A stretch of 64,000 nt of DNA from Streptomyces sp. S4.7 (GTDB lineage: Bacteria; Actinomycetota; Actinomycetes; Streptomycetales; Streptomycetaceae), in the NCBI RefSeq assembly GCF_010384365.1, contig NZ_CP048397.1, positions 186,001 through 250,000 on the forward strand. The letters run 5' to 3'. Numbering within the stretch: the stretch's first letter is position 1; each line of letters begins with the position of its first letter. Made by a program: the position numbers and the translations under genes. Below the pieces are notes generated by a model, which was given only the letters and a program-made list of their open reading frames with translations, was not told where the DNA came from and did not search any database. This document shows, in pieces, positions 9,792 to 19,000 of this stretch.

Positions 9792-10912
9792 CGGCGTCGC
9801 GTGGCACGGTCGTACGGCGCGCGCCGGGCAAGCTGTTCGTCGCGGGCGAGTACGCGGTGGTCGAGCCCGGCAACCCGGCGATCCTGGTCGCGGTCGACCG
9901 GCACGTCACCGTCACCGCCACCGCGGCACGGAGCGGCGCTGCCGATGTCGTGGTCTCCTCCGACCTCGGCGGGCGCTCGGTGGGCTGGCACTGGCACGAC
10001 GGCCGGCTCGTCTTCCACGGCGCCGGCGACGGGCGACGGAGGCGCGAAACGCTGGCGCACGTCGTGTCGGCGATCGAGACGGTGGGCCGGCTGCTGGCCG
10101 AACGCGGCCTTCCGGTACCCCCGTTGGACATCTCGGTCAGCAGCCGGCTGCACGAGAACGGCAGGAAGTTCGGCCTGGGCTCCAGCGGCGCGGTGACCGT
10201 GGCCACCGTCGGGGCCGTCGCGGCCTTCTGCGGACTGCGACTGCCCCGGGAGGACCGGTTCCGGCTGGCCCTGCTCGCCACCGCGGAGCTCGATCCGAAG
10301 GGCTCCGGCGGTGATCTCGCCGCCAGTACGTGGGGCGGCTGGATCGAGTACCGGGCACCCGACCGGACCCATGTGCTCGACCTGGCCCGGCGTCTGGGGG
10401 TCGACGGGGCACTGCGCGCACCGTGGCCGGATCACGCGGTGCGCCGGCTGCCGCCGCCCGACGGCCTGTCACTGGAGGTCGGCTGGACGGGGAATCCCGC
10501 CTCCACCGCCTCCATGGTGTCGGCTCTGCACCGCCGCACCTGGCGGGGCACCGCATCGCACCAGAAGTTCGTGGAGACCACGAGCGACTGTGTGCGCTCC
10601 GCGGTCGCCGCCCTCGACACCGGCGACGGTCCGGGCCTGCTGCACCAGATCCGCCGGGCCCGGCAGGAGCTCGCGCGCCTGGACGACGAGGTCGGCCTCG
10701 GCATCTTCACACCCGCGCTGACGGCACTGTGCGACACCGCCGAGGCCGTCGGGGGCGCGGCCAAGCCCTCCGGGGCAGGAGGCGGCGACTGCGGCATCGC
10801 CCTGCTGGACGCCGGGGCCGCGCGGGAGATCACACATCTACGGCAACGGTGGGAGAGGGCCGGGGTGCTGCCCCTGCCCGTCCGTCCCGCCCTGGAAGGG
10901 ACCGAGGAATGA
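9788..10912 (+). CDS. mvaK2: Phosphomevalonate kinase
   Basis: A 374-residue GHMP kinase that converts phosphomevalonate to diphosphomevalonate. The N-terminus has APGKLFVAGEYAVVEPG, and the ATP loop KFGLGSSGAVTVA lies near residue 125. The C-terminal SGAGGGDCGIAL motif is near 325, and all are typical of bacterial phosphomevalonate kinases. ATG 9788 overlaps the decarboxylase stop by four bases (ATGA). The in-frame extension upstream is only read-through of a shadow frame. The stop again overlaps the isomerase start by four bases. Uninterrupted overlaps over three genes show one tightly coupled message. Confidence 0.95.
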
Positions 10913-12072
10913 GCGCTCAGCGCAAGGACGACCACGTCCGGCTCGCCATCGAGCAGCACCACGGGCACAGCGGGCACAACCAGTTCGACGAGGTGTCGTT
11001 CGTCCACCACGCCCTGGCCGGCATCGACCGGCCGGACGTGTCCCTGGCCACGGAGTTCGCCGGCATCGGCTGGCAGGTGCCGATCTACATCAACGCGATG
11101 ACCGGCGGCAGCGTCAAGACCGGTGCCATCAACCGGGATCTGGCCACCGCCGCCCGCGAGACCGGGGTGCCCATCGCGTCGGGGTCCATGAACGCCTACC
11201 TCAAGGACCCCTCGTGCGCGGGCACGTTCCGCGTCCTGCGCGAGGAGAACCCGGACGGCTTCGTGATGGCGAACATCAACGCCACGACGTCGGTCGACAA
11301 CGCGCGGCGCGCCGTCGACCTGCTGGAGGCCAACGCCCTTCAGATCCACATCAACACGGCGCAGGAGACGCCGATGCCGGAGGGCGACCGGTCGTTCTCC
11401 TCCTGGGGCCCGCAGATCGGGAAGATCGCCGCGGCGCTCGACATCCCGGTCATCGTCAAGGAGGTCGGCAACGGGCTCAGCCGTCAGACCCTCCTGACTC
11501 TCCAGGACCTGGGGGTGCGGGCGGCGGACGTCAGCGGCCGCGGCGGCACGGACTTCGCCCGGATCGAGAACGGCCGCCGGGAGCACGCCGACTACGCGTA
11601 CCTGCGTGGCTGGGGACAGTCCACCGCCGCCTGTCTCCTGGACGCGCAGGGCCTGACCCTGCCCGTACTGGCCTCCGGTGGTGTGCGCCATCCGCTCGAC
11701 GTGATGCGCGCGCTGGCACTCGGCGCCCGCGCGGTCGGCTCGTCCGCGGGATTCCTGCGCACGCTGCTCGACGGCGGTGTCCCGGCACTGGTCGAGCAGC
11801 TCACGGCGTGGCTGGACCAACTCGCCGCGCTGCAGACCATGCTCGGCGCGCGTACCCCCGCCGACCTCACCCGCTGCGACCTGCTGATCCGCGGCGAACT
11901 GCGTGACTTCTGCGCCAACCGGGGCATCGACCCGCGGCCACTGGCCCAGCGCTCCGGCTCCCGCCCCCGCTCCTTCCCGGGCCCGGACCTCGGCCCGGAC
12001 TCCGTCTCCGTCCGGGACGCGGGCCGGGGCGCCGTCCCCGGCTTCGTCCCGGCGAGAAGCTCCACGCACTGA
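10909..12072 (+). CDS. fni: Type 2 isopentenyl-diphosphate isomerase
   Basis: A 387-residue FMN- and NADPH-dependent isomerase that interconverts IPP and DMAPP, unrelated to the type 1 enzyme. The substrate-binding HSGHNQFDEVSFVHHAL segment is near residue 18. MTGG follows near 65, and the flavin-binding GRGGTDF and ASGGVRHPLDV segments near 208 and 262. ATG 10909 overlaps the previous stop. The last 45 residues are Pro/Ser/Arg-rich and beyond the conserved barrel. The type 2 enzyme is a hallmark of actinobacterial mevalonate clusters. Confidence 0.95.
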   Translation: MSAQRKDDHVRLAIEQHHGHSGHNQFDEVSFVHHALAGIDRPDVSLATEFAGIGWQVPIYINAMTGGSVKTGAINRDLATAARETGVPIASGSMNAYLKDPSCAGTFRVLREENPDGFVMANINATTSVDNARRAVDLLEANALQIHINTAQETPMPEGDRSFSSWGPQIGKIAAALDIPVIVKEVGNGLSRQTLLTLQDLGVRAADVSGRGGTDFARIENGRREHADYAYLRGWGQSTAACLLDAQGLTLPVLASGGVRHPLDVMRALALGARAVGSSAGFLRTLLDGGVPALVEQLTAWLDQLAALQTMLGARTPADLTRCDLLIRGELRDFCANRGIDPRPLAQRSGSRPRSFPGPDLGPDSVSVRDAGRGAVPGFVPARSSTH

Positions 12073-12086
12073 AGGGAAAGCACACG

Positions 12087-13148
12087 ATGACCGACGCACA
12101 CGCCATAGCCGGGGTCCCGATGCGGTGGGTGGGACCCGTGCGTATCTCGGGGAACGTCACCACCACCGAGACGCAGGTACCGCTCGCCACCTACGAGTCG
12201 CCGCTGTGGCCGTCCGTGGGCCGCGGGGCCAAGGTCTCCATGCTGGCCGAGCGCGGCATCGTCGCCACTCTGGTCGACGAGCGGATGACACGCTCGGTGC
12301 TGGTGGAGGCGACGGACGCGCAGACCGCGCTCATGGCCGCACGGAACATCGAGGCGCGGGAGGAGGAGCTGCGTGAACTGGTGCGCGGCTGCAGCAGGTT
12401 CGCCCGGCTGATCGGCGTGCGGCACGAGATCAACGCCAACCTGCTGTTCGTCCGGTTCGAGTTCGCCACCGGTGACGCCTCCGGGCACAACATGGCGACA
12501 CTCGCCTCCGACGTCCTGCTGAAGCACCTGCTGGAGACCGTTCCGGGCATCTCCTACGGTTCGATCTCGGGGAACTACTGCACGGACAAGAAGGCCACCG
12601 CGATCAACGGGATTCTCGGGCGCGGCAAGAACGTGGTCACCGAACTCCTCGTACCGCGCGAGGTGGTGAGCGAAGTCCTGCACACGACGGCCGCACGGAT
12701 CGTCGAGCTGAACATCCGCAAGAACCTCCTCGGCACCCTGCTCGCCGGCGGCATCCGTTCGGCCAACGCCCACTTCGCGAACATGCTGCTCGGCTTCTAC
12801 CTGGCCACGGGCCAGGACGCGGCCAACATCATCGAGGGCTCGCAGGGCGTCACCATGGCCGAGGACCGGGACGGCGACCTCTACTTCGCCTGCACACTGC
12901 CCAACCTGATCGTGGGCACCGTCGGCAACGGCAAGGGCCTCGGCTTCGTGGAGACGAACCTGACCCGGCTCGGCTGCCGGGAGGACCGCGAACCGGGGGA
13001 CAACGCCCGCCGGCTGGCGGTCATCGCGGCGGCCACGGTGCTGTGCGGTGAACTCTCGCTGCTCGCGGCGCAGACCAACCCCGGTGAACTCATGCGCGCG
13101 CACATCCAGCTGGAACGCGACAACACGACCGCAAAGGTGGGTGCATAG
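12087..13148 (+). CDS. mvaA: HMG-CoA reductase, class I type
   Basis: A 353-residue soluble HMG-CoA reductase that makes mevalonate from HMG-CoA with NADPH. Visible motifs are the dinucleotide-binding FATGDASGHNM (about residues 128-138), the catalytic-domain NYCTDKKATAINGILGRGKNV (near 164) and GTVGNGKGLGF (near 276). It lacks the membrane anchor of eukaryotic enzymes, as expected for Streptomyces. AAGGGAAAG lies before the ATG. The gene is 14 nt from the isomerase gene and 2 nt from the HMG-CoA synthase gene, so it is in the same operon. Confidence 0.95.
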   Translation: MTDAHAIAGVPMRWVGPVRISGNVTTTETQVPLATYESPLWPSVGRGAKVSMLAERGIVATLVDERMTRSVLVEATDAQTALMAARNIEAREEELRELVRGCSRFARLIGVRHEINANLLFVRFEFATGDASGHNMATLASDVLLKHLLETVPGISYGSISGNYCTDKKATAINGILGRGKNVVTELLVPREVVSEVLHTTAARIVELNIRKNLLGTLLAGGIRSANAHFANMLLGFYLATGQDAANIIEGSQGVTMAEDRDGDLYFACTLPNLIVGTVGNGKGLGFVETNLTRLGCREDREPGDNARRLAVIAAATVLCGELSLLAAQTNPGELMRAHIQLERDNTTAKVGA

Positions 13149-13150
13149 GC

Positions 13151-14320
13151 ATGTCCCTGTCCATCGGAATCCACGACCTGTCGTTCGCGACAACCGAGTT
13201 CGTCCTGCCGCACACGGCACTCGCCGCGTACAACGGCACCGACATCGGCAAGTACCACATCGGCATCGGCCAGGAGTCGATGAGCGTACCGGCCGCCGAC
13301 GAGGACATCGTGACCATGGCCGCGACCGCGGCGGCGCCGCTCGTCGCACGGCACGGCGCGAGCCGGATACGGACGGTCGTGTTCGCGACGGAGTCGTCGA
13401 TCGACCAGGCCAAGTCGGCGGGGGTGTACGTGCATTCGCTGCTCGGGCTCCAGTCGGCCTGCCGGGTCGTGGAGCTGAAGCAGGCGTGCTACGGGGCGAC
13501 GGCGGCCCTGCAGTTCGCCATCGGGCTGGTGCGGCGCGACCCCGCCCAGCAGGTCCTCGTCATCGCCAGCGACGTCTCCAAGTACGAGCTGGACAGTCCG
13601 GGTGAGGCGACGCAGGGCGCCGCCGCGGTGGCCATGCTGGTGGGCGCGGATCCCGCCCTGGTGCGCATCGAGGAGCCGTCGGGCCTGTACACCGCCGACG
13701 TCATGGACTTCTGGCGGCCCAACTACCGCGAGACCGCGCTGGTCGACGGGCAGGAGTCCATCAACGCCTACCTCCAGGCCCTCGAAGGCGCCTGGAAGGA
13801 CTACGCGCAGCAGGACGGCCGAGCGCTGGAGGAGTTCGCCGCGTTCATCTACCACCAGCCGTTCACGAAGATGGCCTACAAGGCGCACCGGCACCTGCTG
13901 AACTTCTGCGGGCACGCCGCCGGCCAGGACGCGGTGGCCGAAGCCCTCGGCCGGACCACCGCGTACAACACGGTCATCGGCAACAGCTACACCGCGTCGG
14001 TGTATCTCGGCCTGGCCGCGCTGCTCGACCAGGCGGACGACCTGACCGGCCGGGCCGTCGGCTTCCTGAGCTACGGGTCCGGCAGTGTGGCCGAGCTGTT
14101 CTCCGGGACCGTCGTCGCCGGGTACCGCGAGCGTCTGCGGACCGGGGCCAACCGGGAGGCGATCGACCGGCGCAGGACCCTGGACTACGCCGGCTACCGC
14201 GAACTGCACGAGCGGTCCCTCCCGGCCGACGGCGGCGACCACCGGACCCCGGCGCAGACCACCGGACCCTTCCGGCTGGCCGGGATCAGCGGCCACAAAC
14301 GTCTCTACGAGGGGCGCTGA
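13151..14320 (+). CDS. mvaS: HMG-CoA synthase
   Basis: A 389-residue thiolase-fold enzyme that condenses acetyl-CoA with acetoacetyl-CoA. The nucleophile Cys is in ELKQACYGATAALQFA near residue 113, and the general-base His is in YHQPFTKMAYKAHRHL near 236. FLSYGSGSVAELFSG near 306 is also typical. Its length matches bacterial enzymes. It is the last gene before a strong hairpin, so it probably ends the main mevalonate transcript. Acetoacetyl-CoA would come from the NphT7-like enzyme just downstream. Confidence 0.95.
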   Translation: MSLSIGIHDLSFATTEFVLPHTALAAYNGTDIGKYHIGIGQESMSVPAADEDIVTMAATAAAPLVARHGASRIRTVVFATESSIDQAKSAGVYVHSLLGLQSACRVVELKQACYGATAALQFAIGLVRRDPAQQVLVIASDVSKYELDSPGEATQGAAAVAMLVGADPALVRIEEPSGLYTADVMDFWRPNYRETALVDGQESINAYLQALEGAWKDYAQQDGRALEEFAAFIYHQPFTKMAYKAHRHLLNFCGHAAGQDAVAEALGRTTAYNTVIGNSYTASVYLGLAALLDQADDLTGRAVGFLSYGSGSVAELFSGTVVAGYRERLRTGANREAIDRRRTLDYAGYRELHERSLPADGGDHRTPAQTTGPFRLAGISGHKRLYEGR

Positions 14321-14385
14321 CGATGCCTCGTCCCGGACCCGTGAGTGCGCGGGCGGCCTCCGCGCGCGTACGGCCCGTCTTCCCC

Positions 14386-14430
14386 CCCGGCATGCGGTGC
14401 GCCACCGGGAGTGGCGCACCGCATGCCGGG
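14386..14430 (+). terminator. 20-bp stem hairpin after HMG-CoA synthase
   Basis: A perfect 20-bp stem (14386-14405 with 14411-14430) closes on a 5-nt loop in the 155-nt gap between the HMG-CoA synthase gene and the NphT7-like gene. It should end or strongly attenuate the operon transcript. No T-tract follows. Confidence 0.8.
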
Positions 14431-14475
14431 CGTTCGCACGCCCATGTCAGGACCACTTGAGGGGAGGGCGGCCGC

Positions 14476-15459
14476 ATGAGCGACGTCACCATCCACGTTC
14501 TCGGTACGGGTGCCTACGTACCGGAACGGATCGTCTCCAACGATGAGGTCGGCGCACCGGCCGGGGTCGACGACGACTGGATCACGCGCAAGACCGCGAT
14601 CCGCGAGCGGCGCTGGGCCGCCGACGGCCAGGCCACCTCGGACCTGGCCACCGCCGCGGGGCTGGCGGCACTGAAGTGCGCAGGCATCTCCCCGGAGCAG
14701 CTGACCGTGATCGCGGTCGCCACCTCGACGCCGGACCAGCCGCAGCCGCCCACGGCGGCCTATGTCCAGCACCACCTCGGTGCGGCCGGCACGGCGGCGT
14801 TCGACGTCAACGCGGTCTGCTCGGGCACGGTGTTCGCGCTGTCCTCGGTGGCGGGCACTCTGGTGCACCGGGGCGGCTACGCGCTGGTCATAGGCGCCGA
14901 CGTCTACTCACGCATCCTCGATCCGGCCGACCGCAGGACGGTCGTGCTGTTCGGGGACGGGGCGGGCGCGATGGTCCTCGGGCCGACCGGCAAGGGCCCG
15001 GTCGTCCGGCGGGTCGCGCTGCACACCTTCGGCGACCTCACCGGACTGATCGGAGTGCCCGCGGGCGGCAGCCGGCGCCCCCTCGACGCGGCCGGACTCG
15101 GCGCCGGTCTCCAGTACTTCGCGATGGACGGGCGCGAGGTGCGCCGCTTCGTGGTGGAACAACTGCCGCAGCTGACCAAGGGGTTCCTCCACGAGGCGGG
15201 TGTCGAGGCCACCGACATCAGCCACTTCGTGCCGCACCAGGCCAACGGGGTGATGCTCGACACCGTTTTCGAGGAGCTGCACCTGCCGCGGGCCACCATG
15301 CACCGCACGGTCGAGACGTACGGCAACACCGGAGCGGCCTCCATCCCGATCACGATGGACGCGGCCGTCCGCTCCGGTTCCTTCCGGCCGGGCGAGCTGG
15401 TCCTGCTGGCCGGCTTCGGCGGTGGCATGTCCGCGAGTTTCGCCCTGATCCAGTGGTAG
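14476..15459 (+). CDS. nphT7: Acetoacetyl-CoA synthase, KAS III-like (NphT7 type)
   Basis: A 327-residue FabH-like condensing enzyme. NphT7-type proteins irreversibly condense acetyl-CoA with malonyl-CoA to acetoacetyl-CoA and feed the mevalonate pathway. The Cys-His-Asn triad is complete: C115 in VNAVCSGTVF, H254 in VPHQAN and N284 in TYGNTGAAS. It starts at ATG 14476 with a GGGGAGGG-like site. Location directly after HMG-CoA synthase supports this role over fatty-acid initiation or polyketide starter synthesis, but substrate choice is inferred. A strong hairpin separates it from the operon, so it may have its own promoter or act at a lower level. Confidence 0.88.
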   Translation: MSDVTIHVLGTGAYVPERIVSNDEVGAPAGVDDDWITRKTAIRERRWAADGQATSDLATAAGLAALKCAGISPEQLTVIAVATSTPDQPQPPTAAYVQHHLGAAGTAAFDVNAVCSGTVFALSSVAGTLVHRGGYALVIGADVYSRILDPADRRTVVLFGDGAGAMVLGPTGKGPVVRRVALHTFGDLTGLIGVPAGGSRRPLDAAGLGAGLQYFAMDGREVRRFVVEQLPQLTKGFLHEAGVEATDISHFVPHQANGVMLDTVFEELHLPRATMHRTVETYGNTGAASIPITMDAAVRSGSFRPGELVLLAGFGGGMSASFALIQW

Positions 15460-15580
15460 CGGCCCGCGAGCGGCGGACTGGCGGCGGCGCGCTGTAGGGA
15501 ACGTGCGGGGGTGGCGGCGGGGCCCCGGTACGGGTGACCCGTACGCTCACCCCACCGCTGCTGCCTGGCATCCAGGCGTG

Positions 15581-15733
15581 TCAGGACAGCGGCCAGCCGC
15601 GCAGTGCTGCGTCGGTCATCTCCTGGAGTTCGTCGCGGCCGACACCGCTCGCGGCCTGTACGGCGATGCCGAACGCCAGGGTGGTGACACAGCGGGCCGG
15701 CAGCCCCGGATCGGCCCGCGGCGGCAGGCCGCC
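15581..15733 (-). pseudogene. C-terminal remnant of a TetR-family regulator
   Basis: The last 50 or so codons of a minus-strand frame read like the C-terminal end of a TetR regulator (CVTTLAFGIAVQAASGVGRD, then a DELQEMTDAALRGWP-like tail). The DNA-binding N-terminus is missing. Upstream the frame runs into the antisense of a short-chain dehydrogenase remnant. It is the left half of a deletion scar. Confidence 0.7.
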
Positions 15734-15754
15734 GCAACGGCCGGAGTCCAGCCT

Positions 15755-16002
15755 GCCGTTGGCGCTCTGCTCCGCGTCCGAGTCGGCCGCCACCATGCTC
15801 ACGGTCCGGTACGCCAAGTCCCAGCCGGGCATCAAGTCCAACGCCGTCGAGCCCGGCCCCACCGCCACCGACATGACCGCGGCCTTCGGAATCGGCAGGC
15901 CGCCTCAGGACAGTGCACGCGGTCGTCGTGCGGACGGCGACTCCCGGCGCGGACGGCCCGACGGGAACCCTCCGGGACGAGAACGGGGAACTGCCCTGGT
16001 AG
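15755..16002 (+). pseudogene. C-terminal remnant of a short-chain dehydrogenase
   Basis: The plus-strand frame encodes an SDR tail: YAKSQPGIKSNAVEPGPTAT, then DMTAAFGIGRP. The catalytic Y-S-A-S-K position reads C-S-A-S-E, so both catalytic residues are lost. After about 15920 the homology continues in another frame (ADGPTGTLRDENGELPW, stop at 16000-16002), which shows a single-base frameshift. The first two thirds of the gene are absent. It is divergent from the TetR remnant, and both genes lack exactly the ends that would face each other. Confidence 0.75.
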
Positions 16003-16027
16003 GCGCGGGAGAACTGCCCCCCGACGG

Positions 16028-19000
16028 TCACTGCTGTTCCGTCACCGGATCCGCCTCCGCCTCCCTGCGTGCCGCCGGGGCCGGGCCCTCCGGGACGCCG
16101 GCGTCCCGGAGGGCCCGGGCCAGATCGCGGGCGCGTTCCTGCTCGTCCCGCGCCCTGTCGGCGAGCACCACCCGCGGCGGCCGACCGCCGTCCTCCGCGA
16201 TGTGCCGGGCGAGGTCGCAGGCGAGCGCGCCGGCCCCGGAGTAACCGCCCAGCAGCAAGGAACGGCCCGCGGCGTACGAGGCCAGGGCGTCGCGCGCGCC
16301 GTCGGCGCCGGTGCGCAGCACCAGTAGTTCCTGGGGCCCGGGGTAGAGGTCGGACAGCAGGTCGTAGCAGGTGGCGGGCGCGCCCGGGGGCGGTATGAGA
16401 CAGATGGTGCCCGCCCGCTCGTGCCCCGCCGCCCGCAGCGTGACCAGCGGGCCGACCCGCCTGGCCGCGACGCCCACGCCCGGGTGCGGTACGGCGCTGT
16501 CCTCCAGGATTCCGAGGACTTCGCCGACGGTCGTGTGCTCGCCCGCCGACAGGGAGAGAGTGCGCAGCAGCATGGCGCTCTGGGCGAGCAGTTCGGCGGC
16601 CGCGTCCGCGTTGAACAGGGCCCGGTCGTACACGCCCGTCAGGACCAGGCCGCCCGCGCTGTCGTGGTGGGCGAGCAGTCCGACGGGCGGCGCGCAGCGG
16701 GCCGGGACGGTGACGGGGAACTCGGCCTTGATGCCGTGGACGGCGAGTTCGGCCTCCAGGCCGTCCACCGGGTGCGGCGAGTCCTCGAAGACGACGACGG
16801 TGTCCGTGCATCCCGTGTCGCGGGATCCGCGCCCGTCCCAGGCGTGGATCCAGTCGCCGGGAACCCACTCGTAGGCGGCCAGGTCGAGGGCGCGCTCGCG
16901 CAGTTGCCGCAGCAGGTCGGGCAGGGTGGCCGCCGGGTCGACGTCGACGTGCATGGGCAGCGGGTTGCGCAGCGGGCCCGGCATCAGGGCGGCGCCGTCG
17001 AAGAGCACGCCTCTTCCCGAGACGGTCACCGTGAAGCGGACGGGGGCCGACGCGGTGGCGCCGGAGCCCCAGTGGATCAGCAGGGCCCAGACGGCCTGCA
17101 GCACGCTGCTCTCGGCGATACCCCAGGTGGCCGCCCAGCGCGTGAGGCGGGTGGTCTCGACGGAGTCCAGGCGCAGCCGGGTGTGACCGGTGCCGGTCAG
17201 GCCGGTGGGTCCGGCGGGCCGTCCCGGCCAGGAGGCCGCGCCGTCGGGCGGCGTACGGCCCGCCCAGAGGTCCTGGGCGGGACGGGGGTCCTGGGCGGCG
17301 GCCCAGGTGGTGTAGTCGCGCAGGTCGGGGCGGCGCTCACCACCGGGCAGAGTGCCACCGGCGAGATAGGCGCGGTAGAACTCGCGCAACAGGATGTTCG
17401 CGCTGCGGCTGTCGAGCAGGGCCCGGTGGTAGGTGACCAGGATCCAGATGGGTTCCTCGGGCGGGGCGGGCTCCCGCTCCAGCAGCGTCAGGCGCAGCGC
17501 GCCGGGGCGGCGCAGTTGGAAGCCGCGCAGCCGGTCCTGCTCCAGGAGGGCGGACCAGTCGCCGTCGCGGAAGGTCCGGCGGGCGATGTCGGGCGTGACC
17601 CGCTCGTGGACCACCAGCCGCGGTTCATCGTCGTCGGTGAACGCGGTGCGCAGGACGGTCTCGCAGTCCAGGACCGACTGCCAGGAGGCGGTGAAGCGCG
17701 CGGTGTCGAGCGGGCCGTGCCAGATCCAGACGAGTTGCTCGACGTGGCGTCCGGTGCCGGGCCGCGTGTCACCTCCCGCGTGCAGCGCTGCCTGCTGGGG
17801 GGTGGCCCGGAAGGCGGGCAGGACGCGGGCGGCGGGTGAGTCCGCCAACTCCGCCAGCAGCTTCCGCAGTTGGCGGGCGAGGGCGTGGACGGAGGTGTCG
17901 GTGACGCCCTCGTCGGGGTCGGTGGTCCAGTTGAGGTCGACGTACAGCCTGCCGTCGCGGACATGTGCGCGTACCTCGACGCGGTGGGTGGGCGGGGCGG
18001 AGCCGGGCGGCGGGTCGCCGAGGAGCAGACAGGTCTGTGCGGGTGGCATCTCGCGCAGCGCGCGGTGCGTCTGCGGGTCGGGGCTCCACTCACGGCAGGC
18101 CCCGAAGCCGGCGCCGGCGCCGGCCCGGCCGGCACAGGCGGCCAGGGAGTCCACGAGTGCCGTCAGCCGGCCGAGGGGGCCGAGGCCGGTGTCGAGGGTG
18201 AGCTGGACCGGGTACGGCTCGGCGAGCCGTCCGACGTGCCGCCGCAGACCGTGGCGGCCCGCCCGCGGATCGCCGAGTACGTCGAAGCCGACGGACCCGG
18301 ATCCCTGCCGGTGGCCGAGGGCCAGGGCGAACACACCGATCAGCACCTCCCCGGTGGTCAACGCGAGCCGCCGGGCCAGTCCATGGGTGATCCGCTCGGT
18401 GATCTCCTCCGCCAGGACGAACCCGGCACGCCGCCGCACCTCGTCGGGGACGGCGCGCGGCGTGTCGCCCGGTTCGGACACCGGGGCGGCGCCGGACGCA
18501 CCACCGCGGACGGGCGACGCGGCAGCATCGGGACGTTGCCCCAAAGCGGGTAACGGGGCGGGCTCGGAGGGATCACCCGACGCGAACACCGGTGCGGCAC
18601 CGGGCCTTTCATCCGGTGCGGGGAGCGGGGTGGCACTGGGCGCATCGCCCGGTGCGGGAGATGGAGCCACGCCCAAGGCGTCGTCTCGTGCGACCACCGG
18701 GGCGGCGCCGGACGCTTCACCGCGCCCGGACGACGGGGCGGCGTCGTACGCATCACCCCGTCCAGACGCGGGGTCGGCGGCGGACGTATCGCCTTGCCCG
18801 GGCGTACCGGTGGGCAGGGCACGCGCGGTCTCACGGGATCTGCGCCCCGCGACTTGGGTCCAGTGCCGTGCTTCGGCGGTGTCACCGGCCAGCTCCCGCA
18901 GTTCGGCGAGCCAGTCGGTCAGTGCGTCGTCGCGTACGGGCTGCGGGCCACCGGTCGCCGTGCCGAGGGCGGCGGTCAGGTCGTCGAGCAGGATGCGCCG

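Noticed and set aside
14904..16868. Minus-strand frame of 654 codons
   Set aside because: Spans the antisense of nphT7 and a shifted frame of the condensation-like gene; only the TetR/SDR scar inside has real homology.
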